Part shown: piece by piece, positions 8,964 through 20,299 of the stretch
Layout of the letters: the number at the start of each line of letters is the position of its first letter
Numbering within the stretch: position 1 is the first letter of the stretch
Origin: Suillus spraguei
Taxonomy: Eukaryota > Basidiomycota > Agaricomycetes > Boletales > Suillaceae
Assembly (NCBI GenBank): GCA_016800925.1
Contig: JABCPU010000235.1
Span: 42,496 to 106,495, forward strand
DNA length: 64,000 bases
Reading direction: 5' to 3'
The notes under the pieces: generated by a model
Seen by the model: only the letters and a program-made list of their open reading frames with translations
Told to the model about the DNA's origin: nothing
Databases searched by the model: none
Translations under genes and position numbers: made by a program

Positions 8964-10002
8964 ATCATCAGGTAACAAACTCTAAATTGATATGACCAGA
9001 TATAATTGGTCACCACAAAACATTATTATATGTCATGTTATAGACTTAGATATTATTATCATAGTATAACACACATATGAATTGAGATATGACTATGTCA
9101 GAAATATCACCTTGATATATCTTGACTATTGGGAAATCAGCACAAACTTGTTTGTCCCAGATTTAGTTGGTAAAATCAAATCAAAAATCCACTGAATTAT
9201 ATAAGATTATATACAAAGATAAAATTGATAACAAATATGACAAATTGGTATTAAATGAACAAAGATTGCAAAAAAATCAACATTCTGATGTAGATATGTC
9301 ATGTCTTATAATTGTATCAACACATTTCCACCAATTGGTCTTCACCACCATGTCATTGCACTACAGTAGTGATGTCACATGATGCTTATGTAAGTTGTGG
9401 TTCACATTCTTCGACACTTGTCTTCTTTCATCTCATCCACACTCTAACTGTACACCTCTTCTAGCCCTTCAAGCCAACATCCTCTTCTTCCTAGCTATTT
9501 ATGGCTTCTCTCCAGTACTTCATGGCTCCCCCCTAGCCCTCCTCCTTCCTGGCCCTTCCTGGCCCATCCTTGGTCCTCTCTTGGTCCTCTCTGGCCCTCC
9601 TTGGCCTTTTCTGGTGGTTCTTGTTGCTCTTGAGATAGGTAACTGACATGTCTCTATCTCTCTACCTTGTGTTCTACCATGTCTCTCCTGTATTACTATC
9701 ACATATGTACATCCCAACCCCAATTAAAATTTGATTTGATATATCAAATGATATAATGAGTGTCAATGTTAGGACTTTTTGGCAATTTCATGGCAGAAGC
9801 AGCCTGGGATTATAAATATTTGTCAAGGATGGCAGATATATGCAATGTGTATCATAGTTGTATCTTTGGTGGTTTTCCCCAGTGTAGTCTGCCTATCTAA
9901 AGCTTTGTCAGGCTGACTGCAATTATGATAGATATTATTGAAATTTTTCAAAAGATAAAGCCTTATAAAGTCATGTCATTTTCAGGTTTGTTACCTGATG
10001 AT
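8964..10002. repeat. AT-rich interval bounded by imperfect inverted repeats (possible non-autonomous element)
   Basis: atcatcaggtaacaaac at 8964-8980 recurs as its reverse complement at 9986-10002, and similarity extends imperfectly to about 34 bp. The interior is AT-rich with no credible coding region, apart from a C/T-rich block at 9500-9640. It begins 20 bp upstream of the pogo-like start codon, so it may be an insertion in that gene's leader. No clean target duplication is visible. Confidence 0.5.
9500..9640. repeat. Pyrimidine-rich block with tandem tggccctcct-like words
   Basis: Imperfect repetition of ctggccctcct and ttggtcctctc words over about 100 bp inside the inverted-repeat interval. 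The six-frame translations here are low-complexity Leu/Pro/Ser runs, so they are not called as genes. Confidence 0.6.
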
Positions 10003-10828
10003 AGTGAACACAATGTGGAGACTTCAGCTGAGGACAGATGCCGTGTATGCCAAGGAGGAGATTGAATTATTTGTGCATCTCCCCTGTCTGGTGTCATGCT
10101 CTCAGACTCGTCATTGATTCTACCACTGTAGCACCTCAGTGCAAGAGAGTAAGTATTATCAAATTGGTTTTATAACATCCCTATAAGGTGCTCTACATGC
10201 TCCAGGTAAAATTTTGTGAGTATCTTCACAGGATCTTTGGGATCTGGGTGATTTGTGTTGGGCAAAGGTTGCAAACTATCACAATTTCATCTCTTGCAAC
10301 TGCAACATTCAAGAATTTTTTATTCTATTTATACAAAACATTACTTCTAGGTACTCTACACATGTCTGAATTCTGTCAATGCCAGTTGAGCACGGTGTTG
10401 AATTGTTATGAACATTTTAAAAAGTTTTGCATATTAGCAACCATGGACATATTACCGGGAATGATAAGTACATTCAAATGTCACGTCCGGGTGTTGATGA
10501 CGTCATGTGGCATTGTTTGGTCATATATTCAGCCACCCTACCGTCCATATCGGGTAATCTCTCAGTGGCGCAATTTTTGTGATGCAGCGCCGTCTATCCT
10601 ACATGCCAGCGCTTTTTTTGTTGATGGCCTATATTGAGTCCTTGTTCTCGCTATGACCTACTCCGATACTAAACGTTGAACCACCGGGAACCCTCCACTA
10701 TCTCCTTCTCTACTCCCTTTTATATCGAAAATCTTGCTACTAAACCATGAGGAGTTATCATCCGTCAAGAGGGCGAATAAACAGTTACAATACCAGTACC
10801 AGCTGTTTATCTAGACATGCCTGAATAA
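10003..10828. other. No gene recognised
   Basis: About 800 bp of AT-rich sequence followed by more balanced sequence. Open frames are short and start within AT-rich stretches without family resemblance. Confidence 0.5.
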
Positions 10829-11985
10829 ATGGCCCCTCTGGTCCCCGGCACTATCGAAGGCTTATACAATCTCGGCTTAGAATGCACTACGTTCTTCCTG
10901 GGGCACAACGTCGTAGGCTTGTTTATGGAGCTCGAGGTTGTTGATCTAATAGCAAATCTCGTGGATGCAAATGCGTTCGGTCGTTTGTGGCGTACATGGA
11001 TCGGTATGTTTGCCTGTTTGTACTTATGTCTTAAATTTCTTTTGTGGACGTGTCATTTTCTTCCCATTTCCTGGCATGATACATAAAATTTATTTTCAAT
11101 TTTCCAAATTTCCCGAAGCTCTCGGTGTGGCGATTCGCCTCAATAATGCACTCATCTGACAAGACCTCAACGTCTCTGGCAACCTGCGAGTCATGTCACG
11201 CGCGCAAACACCCAAGGAGTTCAGATATAGGCGGTGCAGATCCAAAGAACCTCTAAGATGTCTACAGGAGTCATCCGGAGACTCCGAATGTGTTTTTTTG
11301 AAAAGCTGTTTTATTTTGTTGTCTCCGAACAGTGGTCAAGATCAGGGCTGTCCGCCAATGTTGACTCGGCTCATGCTAACCTTACAGGCACATTTGTCGA
11401 TGCATTAGTCAACGCTGGTTTTGATACGATAGATTGATGATGGAAGCCGAGGAGGGCAGCGGTTGAGTTTACAAGAACAAAGACCATGCAGACTATCTTA
11501 CCAGTTCGTGAAGCCGGTCTAGTAACAACTTTTTTCTAGGTATGAGTAGCCTTTGGACTTGAACTCCTCTGGGACACGGAGGTCGGTCTCAGTCTCGTCG
11601 ACAGATATACGTACTCCCCTGAAGAGTGGACCAAGGTATTATTTACTCCGTATTACCATACCCCCCTATTAATTACTTGGGCTGGTGCATTTTTTACTGC
11701 AGGTATGCACACGGAATCAGACACAGCTCGCACTGCTAGCGCAACACGTAGAAAATGAATCAGTCTCACTCAAAATAGCCGCAATCATGGGACTCAGTGT
11801 AGGATACGCAGGCTCGCACTGCGAGGACTTACTCACTCTCCTCCTTCCTGAAGTCGCAGACGACGGCGTGTCGATGGAGATCGCTGCACTCAGCGTTTTT
11901 GCAGGATTCATGTTCGCAGGCTGCACACGTAGTGGCGGGGTTTTTGAAGTTTCTCACTTCTCGACATGGGCACAAAAATCAACCA
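10829..11985 (+). pseudogene. RPN1: 26S proteasome regulatory subunit RPN1 fragment
   Basis: RPN1 (PSMD2) is the largest non-ATPase scaffold subunit of the proteasome base. Pieces in the correct order match the N-terminal and central part: FFLGHNVV..LFMELEVVDLI (10829-11005), KFPEALGVAIRLNNALI (11100-11160), DSAHANLTGTFVDALVNAGF (11365-11430), VAFGLELLWDTEVGLSLVDR (11550-11635), and the PC-repeat stretch IAAIMGLSVGYAGSHCEDLL (11770-11850). Intron-like gaps with GT..AG remain, so this is DNA-derived. It is broken by a TGA at 11157-11159 (from CGA in an IRQD context), by frameshifts near 11440, and by lost splice context. The start of the protein and everything after SMEIAAL are missing. Confidence 0.87.
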
Positions 11986-14621
11986 AGCGAATCGTGCATG
12001 GAGTGAGGTTCATTCAACCACCCCAATCAATCCCCCGCAAACATGACATCATTATGTCAGATAAACCAGACCACGGTAGGCAGGCGTCAAGGTCATCGTT
12101 GAGGTAATAAACAGCAAGTACCGGCTAGGGGAGCGTGCCGCGAAATTCCTCGATACCAAGGCGTATATCATCTTGAAAAACCAGCCCTGGAAGCGCTTCG
12201 CTCTCATGCTATATTTATGTCGTCAATATCGTGAACTTCGTGTTCACGTATATGACCACTCTGATTCTGCTGCATCCCCTCCGTCTCATATCGCGAACAG
12301 AAGGACAAATCCTCGTCTATTTCTTTGGCAATGACGAGTGCATCGGTTTCGATATGGCGATGAATATTTGATAGCTCAAAATCCCTGTAGTGCCTCGTCG
12401 TTCCCGTCATCCCAGGAGATTACGTGCTCGCATAAAGAAGGACACCGATTACGGTGAATCTGGTTAGGGGGCCGAGTTAGGAGAATCGCAACCGGAACAC
12501 CAGAAATGTGGATGATATCTGAGATCCGAAACGACAAGTTTTAGATATTGAAATTTGGGGCGTCGTTGTCAAACCGGCAGTACGATTGGAAGGCAGGGAC
12601 GTGGATTTGCATGTCTTGAATGGGGGTGACGAACGAGACCTCAACAAGACGGAGGATGATGCGCAGAGTTGTCCAGCGTGTTGCCAAGATCTATGAGCAA
12701 TTCATCTTTGACGTCGTCGAATAAGCACCTAACAGAAAATCTAAGCGGGAGGGTTCGTACCTCACCATCCCTGTCCACAGACGCATTGATATGGCACAGC
12801 CGGAACTGCTACAGGTCCTTGAGCTACCATTCGATCAAGCCCAATACTTGCGTGTGCGGAACATACACTCTGACCATATTTCCCCCCTTCCGTCCAGGCA
12901 GTGGTCAGAATTTTCCTAGTTGGCGTGGGCGCCATGGATATCGGCAGATCGTATGTGGGGGACAGGTGCGGAGACCATCAGAGCATGGAAAATGCTTCCT
13001 CGGGGAGAAAAAAGGAGGTCCAATGATCGCCATCCGCCCTCGGCGCCAGAGTGAACGAGTCGGACTGCGTGTGCTTGATCAGCCTGACGAGGAGCATGTG
13101 ACGGGGGGAGGACTAAACTTTCCTGTTGTCCATATTCGTTATTTTCGTATCCAATCTGTAGTATCGACCTAGTCCGCGTCTTGCTGTTAGTCTCCATCTT
13201 CGTTATGATATTTGACTTAACTCGGTACGATATACAAATTAAATTTCCCAACACCCTCGCGACCTCAGGGCAGGGTCATTAAAAGGACATCGATATCGCG
13301 CATCTGATCCAAGGAGACTACCCGTTCCCTTATAGAGGTGCTTATGGGAAGCATTGCCAAGCCCTCATGGAAAACTGCCCAGGGTTCAGGTCCGCAGTGT
13401 TGCGACAACATAGATCATCTTGTCGAAATGGCATTTATTCCATCATCCTATCGCACCGCCAGCGTCACGAACGAGGCGTATCAAATGTGCCATATCTGCA
13501 TTTGGAGATCAGAAACGTGTGCAAGGTGGTTGCTTCATCAGACGTACTAGCTAGCTTCTGACATGTTTGGAGATCGATGCAGGCGTCCCTAGAGCATGGA
13601 ATATTTAGAATTGTCACTAAGGTAGTGAGTTGTATGCAACACTCTTACAATTGCAGCGCGTATTGACTGTGTATATCCTGATGGGACACATCGATGGCAA
13701 TGTATCCATTATTAGCGTATTTTGTGACGATATGATCGGAGATGGGATTGGTGTTGGTATCAATCTGAGCTCGTATCAAATATCCATCCCTACGCGCTTT
13801 GTTAGCTTAGAGTTTTGTTTCAATAGTACAATGTCTTACCCTGCGCAATGTTGATGATCTTCATCGATCATCAGAGGCTCCTTCACGTAACTGTTGTGGG
13901 TCGGTCATTGTATCTACGAACTAGTGATATATGTAACTGTAAATAGTCATGGTGAAGCATATGCATGTGTGGTAATGTGCTCGGCATTGTGATCAGGGCA
14001 TGATTGGTTGTGGTTGAGGTCTGGTTGGCTGTGGTTGACAATTATCAGCATAAGATTCATCCCTCTGCGTAAAACAACGACTTACCCTGCGCAAAGCCGA
14101 TCTTAGGCGCTGTGTCAGATAAGCGCAACCGCATGCACAGTTGCGCATCAACCGCCTCATCAGGCATGGTGTTGGGGGATTGGTGTCCTCAAGTCCGTAA
14201 ATCAGGAACTGCATGGTGACGAGTACTGAACACATCACCACCTTTGCTGCCAGGTATTGGAGTTGCGTCTGTGAAATGGGTGTTTCGTTATGAATGAGAA
14301 TTACGTGAGATAAGGATAAGCTTACGATATTGTCAACATTAATGCCGACGTAAGGCATATTCAGAACGCGAGACATGTCTTTTGTCTGACATTTAAATAT
14401 AGATAGACGCGTTTGAAGGATAATCAAATTTCTTACCGTAATTGTTCCGTTTATAGCAGTCGTAAGTCACTAATTAAGTGGTTGATCAAGATGACAATCG
14501 ATAAAAGCAAATAATTGTAAACAATCAGCTTACATCATAACACACTAGGTGGCGCGGAGCGGATTCTCACAGTAACGTGACATATAAGGGCATGACAAAA
14601 GGTTGCCTGTGCGAGCTGTTC
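11986..14621. other. No gene recognised; scattered short open frames
   Basis: Open frames up to about 167 codons occur on both strands (for example 12669-13172 + and 13993-14427 -), but none resembles a known family. The minus-strand frame at 13993-14427 has a hydrophobic stretch (AAKVVMCSVLVTMQFLIYG) and could be an exon of an unidentified membrane protein. Sequence near 13310-13450 reads as an open, possibly genic segment but was not identified. Confidence 0.4.
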
Positions 14622-14672
14622 TATGTCATACTAGGACGACTACAGGGGCGCGGGCGAAAGACCGTACATCAT
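14622..14672 (+). repeat. Dispersed ~50-bp repeat, copy 1
   Basis: The block from atgtcatactaggacgac through gaaagaccgtaca recurs in inverted orientation at 32671-32728 and 33018-33075. Here it ends about 10 bp before the amidase fragment starts. It could be a terminus of the element that carries the captured gene pieces. Confidence 0.8.
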
Positions 14673-14682
14673 AGTCCTATAC

Positions 14683-16056
14683 AATGTGTTAGTTCTATTG
14701 GTACACAAGGAAGGTGATGTTCTCGATTCTTCCAACTAAGACGCTAACTGGCTTTGTCTTACAGCCGTCCGGCTTGGATTCGAAGCAATTCGATCTTCTC
14801 ATGGGCCATTAGCGCGGTTAGTCGCTACCTGCATCACTTGGCTCATTCTTGACTATGTTCTATGTCTGTTCAGGACTGTGAATTGTTCTGCAAAACTATC
14901 TTTGGCCAAAAGGACTCGTCTCACCAGAATATTCCCATGTCGTACCATGCTGTCGAGCTCCCTTCCAAGCTTCGCTTTGGCTATTACCTGTCAGGTACTA
15001 TGATATATGTGGAACGTCGTGATTTGCTGCTTATAGGTTCCTTATAGATGGCATGATGGAATCGTCACCTGCATGCAAACGAGCAGTACTGGAGACAGTC
15101 TCAGCACTCAGGAAGCAGGGACATCAATGTATTGAGTTTACATCTCCTTTGAGTACGCTTTCTATACCTCTCCTCATTCTCCGTCCTGACAATTTATCAA
15201 GACGCAAGTGCGATGGAGGTGTTCCTGTAACTCGCATCATCCGACGGTTATAAGGAGATGCTGTCACATCTTGATTCAGACCCTATGGCAAGTTTAAATT
15301 AAAGATATGCCGTCTATATCTCACACAACCCGACTTGCAGGAGGACAGTTTATTCTTGGTCACCTTGGGTCCCAGATTACCGTCCTTCGTTCGTAAGCTG
15401 GCTTGTTGGATCGCCAAGACGTTCTTGGGCGACTCCCTCTTCCCGCGTTTCTTCTCGTTGGCACGGGAGAAGTCTGTTTTGGAATTCACGGATTTCACTG
15501 ACCAACGGAATAAGGTTGCCGCTGCGTGGTATGAACAGATAAGCGTATTGACATTTAGGGACTTTCCTTTGTTAATACCCCCCAGGTATGGGACACATAC
15601 GGTTTCGATGGAATCATCGCACCTGTGCAGTCCCTTCCAGTGATACCTCACGGGTAAGTTTCCGCACCTCCCTTTTCGGTTGTGAAGCTCATAATCTCCA
15701 GGAGTGCGACATACTTGTCCGTGCTCGCAGCCGCTACCATTACGTACAACGTTATCAACTCTCCTGGCGGCACCATACCAGTGACGCGCGTCAATTCAGA
15801 TACCGACAACCTGTCAACAGATTTTGTAGTAGGCGCCTCAGGCCGATCGAAAATGTTCGAGACCCGTATGTACTTGGGCAAGAATCCTGTTTATGATCCC
15901 AAAGCGATGGAGGGCATACCCATTGGTGTTCAGCTTGTGGGTAAGAAATGGGAGGATGAGAAAGTCCTCGCGATGATGCATGTTGTTGACGCGGCATTGG
16001 GACCTAGAGGATTCGGTCCGGGCAGTTGGGAACCTATCAAGACCGTGTCGATCTGA
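14683..16056 (+). pseudogene. Fatty-acid-amide-hydrolase-type amidase, C-terminal half (copy A)
   Basis: Amidase-signature enzymes hydrolyse fatty acid amides or other amides. This copy lacks the catalytic N-terminal half and begins inside the family-typical region after the signature. Exons include SSHGPLAR / DCELFCKTIFGQ (14800-14900), ELPSKLRFGYYL (14960-14990), DGMMESSPACKRAVLETVSALRKQ (15050-15120), REKSVLEFTDFTDQRNKVAAAWYEQ (15470-15540), YGFDGIIAPVQSLPVIPHG (15600-15650), and an intact C-terminus to the stop at 16054-16056 containing GIPIGVQLVGKKWEDEKVLA. Short GT-AG introns separate them. The first 493 bp are nearly identical to 41021-41512. Without the Lys-Ser-Ser catalytic half it cannot be an active amidase. 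Confidence 0.87.
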
Positions 16057-16782
16057 GGTACTACAGCCGGTGCTTCCCGGTCTATCGTCAAACCTAACTG
16101 GTGGCGGTCTTTTTTCAAAGTCTTCGTAGCGTTGGACACTTTATCATACATACATATCTCTATCACGGGGCATTGTTGTTCCATAGATTTGTCTGTTATT
16201 GATGTGCATGAGATGTGCGAGTCGATTTCTGTTGCCAATGATGGTGAGGGATTGAGAAGCCTCGACACACGAAAATCTTTGGATATAGATATATATTGGA
16301 GCAATGATGGGGACTTGGGATACAGTTTGTGAGGCAGAAAAATATGTGATTATTGATGCATGGACGATAGTGAATTGCAGGAATGTAAGTAGATGCGATC
16401 GTGAGTATGTGAACACAAACATTGCAGTGAGACCAATACCATATCATCGAACAGGAATGAAGAGAAAAACAAGTGGAAAGCCGTAGCATTGAAAAAAAGG
16501 AAGGAAACAACGTCAAGGAAATTCATTAGGGCATGGAGAAGTGCACATTACGATCAAGCTTGAGAGAAGAAACCAAAAAGAAATGGATAAAGAACATGCG
16601 TAGAGGACCCCACACACATGTAGCAAGTACGAGATCATGGGCCTGAGGCACTGCCGCACTCACATCCTCCCCTTGCCTTTGGGTTCATAAGGGTAGCTGG
16701 AATCACTCTGCTGCGACGACGACGAGCCTTGAGACAACTGGTACTGTCCTTGGTAGTAGCCTTGAACGCGTCTAGCACTAGG
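16057..16782. other. No independent gene recognised
   Basis: Mostly non-coding. On the minus strand the stretch 16665-16782 continues the TAO3 frame into a Gln/Ser-rich tail (YYQGQYQLSQGSSSSQQ) ending at a TGA near 16665. This tail is not TAO3 sequence and may be the C-terminal end of another captured gene. Confidence 0.45.
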
Positions 16783-17421
16783 ATAGATCCTTTCGATCGC
16801 CTTTTCCCATTGTGGATGATTGACTTCGGCCTGCGCCGTCTTGAGGTCATATTAGCGTGTACCAGTACCAGCCAGAAAATAGGAAACACCTTTCCAATGG
16901 GGTGCAAGAGACGAGTCAACGTATCGGCAAAAGCGATCTTGAACCGAAGACCATGCGCATTTGCGAAGGACTTGGCTAATAATTCGGCTCCCTCCTCAAA
17001 ATGCCTCTGGCGGCCATACCTAGCTGATACATGAACACAAAAATACAGAGGACAGGATAGATCTCACTCTCAGTTGAACGTGACGGAGCCCTTTCACTAG
17101 ATGCTCGTACTTCGTATCGAGGTATTTCGCCACTTGACCATTCGTTACAGGCTCGAGCTCGCAAAGAAAACGATCCGTGACACTCACAAAGCTGGCGGAT
17201 AATTAGTTTGGACAATGGTGCAGTAACGACACCATGCTCACCGAACGTTTGCTAAGTGTCCGAGCAGCATAGCATAGAGTTCAGCATTAAGCCGATGATT
17301 AGCTGACTGTGCAACGAGCTTCAAGTCCGGTCTCTTGAACTGCTCGAACGTTGTTTCCTCCAGGGTAAATCCTAGCGTATCACCCAGTGCGTCTTTGGAC
17401 AAAATGGACAAGACGGCAATC
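16783..17421. repeat. Duplicated segment (TAO3 part), copy A
   Basis: Near-identical to 35902-36532. Differences are scattered substitutions and small indels: copy A lacks about 9 bp near 16982 and has about 10 extra bp near 17376. Homology ends abruptly on both sides. Confidence 0.9.
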
Positions 17422-18290
17422 AGAGCGCGACACATGATGTATATTGACGTCAGCAACTTTCGTTCATTCAGCAAGGTAAACAGCTCTTGAACTCTCGCAC
17501 CACGTGTCCATAAAGGCGATTGACTAGCATGATGCTTAAGTATGTCGGGGCTGACATTTTCATTATGACTGCGTCTCCAGCACCTAATTGAGTCTATGAC
17601 GGGTTTTGGATGTTCCTGAGCTATCTTTCCCAAAGAACTCATCAGGTCATCAAACTTAGGATCCAGCGAAGGACCCATGAAGTTTGTCAACAAAGGTTCG
17701 TGATCCTAAAGGCGCGTGAATGACGTATGCCCCACGCATTCGAAAAGAAAGTAAATACCAGTGTTTCGTGAAGGAAAGCAGTCATCTTTGCCTCCGCCAG
17801 AGTAGAAAACCGAATAAAAACTGCATGCAGAGTATAATCAGGCGGCATCTTAGGACCCGATGGCACTTTGCCATCTTCCTCCATTGAGGGTCCATCACCA
17901 CTGAACATCTGAGCACCAAACGTGTCGGGTACGCAGGGGACGGGAGGAGGAGAGGATGAGTAAGAGAAGACGTGACCATAATCACTCCCTGTGTCCGAGT
18001 TGTAAAATATAGATCCAGATTGAGAATGATGAGATCTTGCAGTGGAATGCCCCCTTGAGCCAGGTGTCGGAGCGCGAGGATGAGGTGGACTTGTAGCATT
18101 GAATGTCTTATTAGATGTCAAGGTGGCGTGAGGCAAGGACGACGTCGAGCAGTCAAAGGGGTTCTTGAGGATGGGATATGCTTGGTAGTCCAGTGGAGGT
18201 AATGGCAGTACATCAGTGTTCTTCTTGAATGCGTTTCTGATGGATGCGAAGGATGGCTTCTTGGAGAACGGAGAGCTTGCGGTTATGGAA
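16783..18290 (-). pseudogene. TAO3: TAO3/PAG1/furry cell-morphogenesis protein, N-terminal fragment (copy A)
   Basis: TAO3/Mor2/furry proteins are large scaffolds of the RAM/NDR kinase pathway controlling polarity. On the minus strand the pieces run from KPSFASIRNAFKKN and YPILKNPFD (18290-18130) through SQSGSIFYNSDTGSDYGH (about 18020) and DYTLHAVFIRFSTLAEAKMT (17850-17780). Next come FMGPSLDPKFDDLMSSLGKI and HPKPVIDSIRCWRRS (17690-17570), SIYIMCRALIAVLSILSKDALG, and SANHRLNAELYAMLLGHLANVR (17310-17240), then LTRLLHPIGK (16920). Introns are retained. The native protein has over 2000 residues, so only its N-terminal part is here. The low-coordinate end at 16783 is also where the duplicate at 35902 starts, so it is probably a recombination joint. 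Confidence 0.85.
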
Positions 18291-18299
18291 GGTTAAGTT

Positions 18300-19030
18300 G
18301 TATGTGAGCTTTTGTCTGACGAACAGGTTGCAAACTCACAGGCCTGGCACCCAGCGGCAAGCCGGGCCGCTCGCAGCTGTGTACATCTTCAATTGACTCG
18401 ACCGTGACGCCTCTCCTTGGAGCAACGTGTTCAAACCCTTGACAATCTATAATGTTCTTAAAACAAGACCGAAGAAATCGTTCCTGGATTAGCCATTGTC
18501 TATCCTCCTTTCGTCGTGTATTCATGTCAGAGCCTCCTCCTGGATTTCCAGCTTTAAAGTTTCACTGTCCAAATGGGCCTGATATCAATAGTGCGTCAGT
18601 CCTGAGTTGGTGTTCCTCGATGGCAGATTCTTGGGATGAAACCCAGGGTAATCTGTATGCAAAATGTGTGCTGGCACGCATGGAATATCACAAATGTGGT
18701 AGTCATCCCGAACACGAGTTCCTGTTATTTTTTTTCAGACATTGAATTGATGGCTGCTCTGCTCAGGCTGTAGTGTCTGCAGACCGTGCCGTGCAAAGAC
18801 AAGGCTGTTCCTTCAAACAATCATCTGAATTAGTCTGTCCCTCATCATCCGACACCAACGCATACAACTCTGTATCTATTTATGGTTCCCCCCGCGATGC
18901 AGTGCCACAACTTCAAGTCAGATATACACCATACAGCAAGCTTTGTAGCTTTGACTTTCCTACATCTTCTGCGCCCTCGGCACTTCAAGTGTCCACTGTC
19001 CTGTCTTTGGTACACCGCCAGGCCCCGGCA
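18300..19030. other. Unassigned sequence left of the MITE
   Basis: A plus-strand frame is open at 18773-19030 (SSELVCPSSSDTNAYNS) and runs into the MITE; with the MITE removed it continues only briefly. On the minus strand 18525-18283 is open upstream of TAO3. Neither is recognised. Confidence 0.35.
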
Positions 19031-19032
19031 TA

Positions 19033-19449
19033 CATCAGGAAATCATGAGTTTACCTATTCCTTACTTATTTCAAACTTTTCCCACTTATTCCAAATGGAT
19101 CTACTTATTTCTCTTAAATTACCACCTGGTCCCAACTGAACTATCAGGATCTGTTAGCCATCATTATAAATGTGTGCTATAAAATTATTGGACTCTTAAT
19201 TTGCAAAATAGTACCTCAAGAGAATATTTGAGAAATAAAATCATCAGCATTAATGTGTCACTCGAGCTTCATACTAGTCACTAATTGTTGGTCTTATGCA
19301 ATGAAACTTGTCTCTCAGGCCCAACAAACATATTGGAATACTCAATTTTGAAGCAGTTGTCAAATTTCAGAAAAAAAGTAGGTCCATTTGAAATAAGTGG
19401 GAAAAGTTTGAAATAAGTAAGGAATAAGTAAACTCATGATTTCCTGATG
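19033..19449. mobile_element. MITE with ~75-bp terminal inverted repeats, TA-flanked
   Basis: The left end catcaggaaatcatgagttt recurs as its reverse complement at the right end, and the two arms stay nearly identical for about 75 bp (19033-19108 against 19370-19449). The element is 417 bp, flanked by TA on both sides (19031-19032 and 19450-19451), and has no coding capacity. Long TIRs plus a TA target duplication point to a Tc1/mariner-type non-autonomous element. It separates 18773-19030 from the coiled-coil gene piece. Confidence 0.88.
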
Positions 19450-19451
19450 TA

Positions 19452-19941
19452 CCAACTATATGAAAACCAATGCTATTGGTTTTCGAGCACAGTGTGGGGC
19501 AGCTTGAAAGAGCTGTTCCCTAGTGATCAAGACTCGGAGTGTGGAAACCATCATGCACGTGGTCGTTATCGCGGGGTCGCATTAGGATCGCCAACTAAGG
19601 ATATCGAGGCTGTATGTGCTGCTTATCAGTCTGAGTGGCAAAAGATGTTGGGGACGCTTGAGCAGGTAAAGTCCCATCACGAAGCCAAAGAGGCAAAGGT
19701 GGGCTATTCTCAGCTAATATGGTCTCCATTTCTTGATGGTACTTGTTGTTGCAGAATCGACACAAATTGCGCATGGAGTTTGAGGTCGAAATCGAGCAAC
19801 AGAAAGCCGAAATCGAGCGAGTTCGCCAAGCAAAAGTGGGTTATTCTCAGCAAACATGGTCTTCGTTTGTTGATGGTACTATTTCACTAGGACGCCGAAA
19901 TTGAGCAACTTCGCGCGAGGCTTGCAGCCTTAGAGGGCTGA
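19452..19941 (+). pseudogene. C-terminal fragment of a coiled-coil hypothetical protein
   Basis: Exons LKELFPSDQDSE..RGVALGSPTKDIEAVCAAYQSEWQKMLGTLEQ, then HKLRMEFEVEIEQQKAEIERVRQAK and AEIEQLRARLAALEG to a stop near 19941, separated by two short introns. The two introns (starting gtgggctattctcag and gtgggttattctcag) are clearly similar to each other, so an exon-intron unit was duplicated in tandem. Heptads suggest a coiled coil. The family is not known to me, and the N-terminus is missing or displaced by the MITE. Confidence 0.5.
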
Positions 19942-20299
19942 TATTTCATATCATCATATCGTCAATTAACTATGCCCTACAGTCGTTCTAGTGTTGGGTT
20001 ATCAGGGGTCGAGGTACGAGCTCGACACTTATCAGGAATCTTCGGGATCGATGGCGCATCGATGGCGCAATATTACCGGGTGTCGGCAGCATGGTTTTAG
20101 CGTTGGCTGGCATATATAAGTAGGAATTTAGAATCGTCAAGTCTCTATTTGCGGTCAAGATCGTCATGCATACAAATACACTATGAGTGAAGTTTTCCCC
20201 AAACCTGAGAAAGTAGTAGTGTGTAGTGATAACATGTCTTGGCAAGTTGTCTGAAGAAATGTACACCTTAGTTGACTTCAGTCGCGGTGGTTATATTCC

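Noticed and set aside
9395..9646. 83-codon Leu/Pro-rich open frame
   Set aside because: Created by pyrimidine-rich repetitive words; not protein-like.
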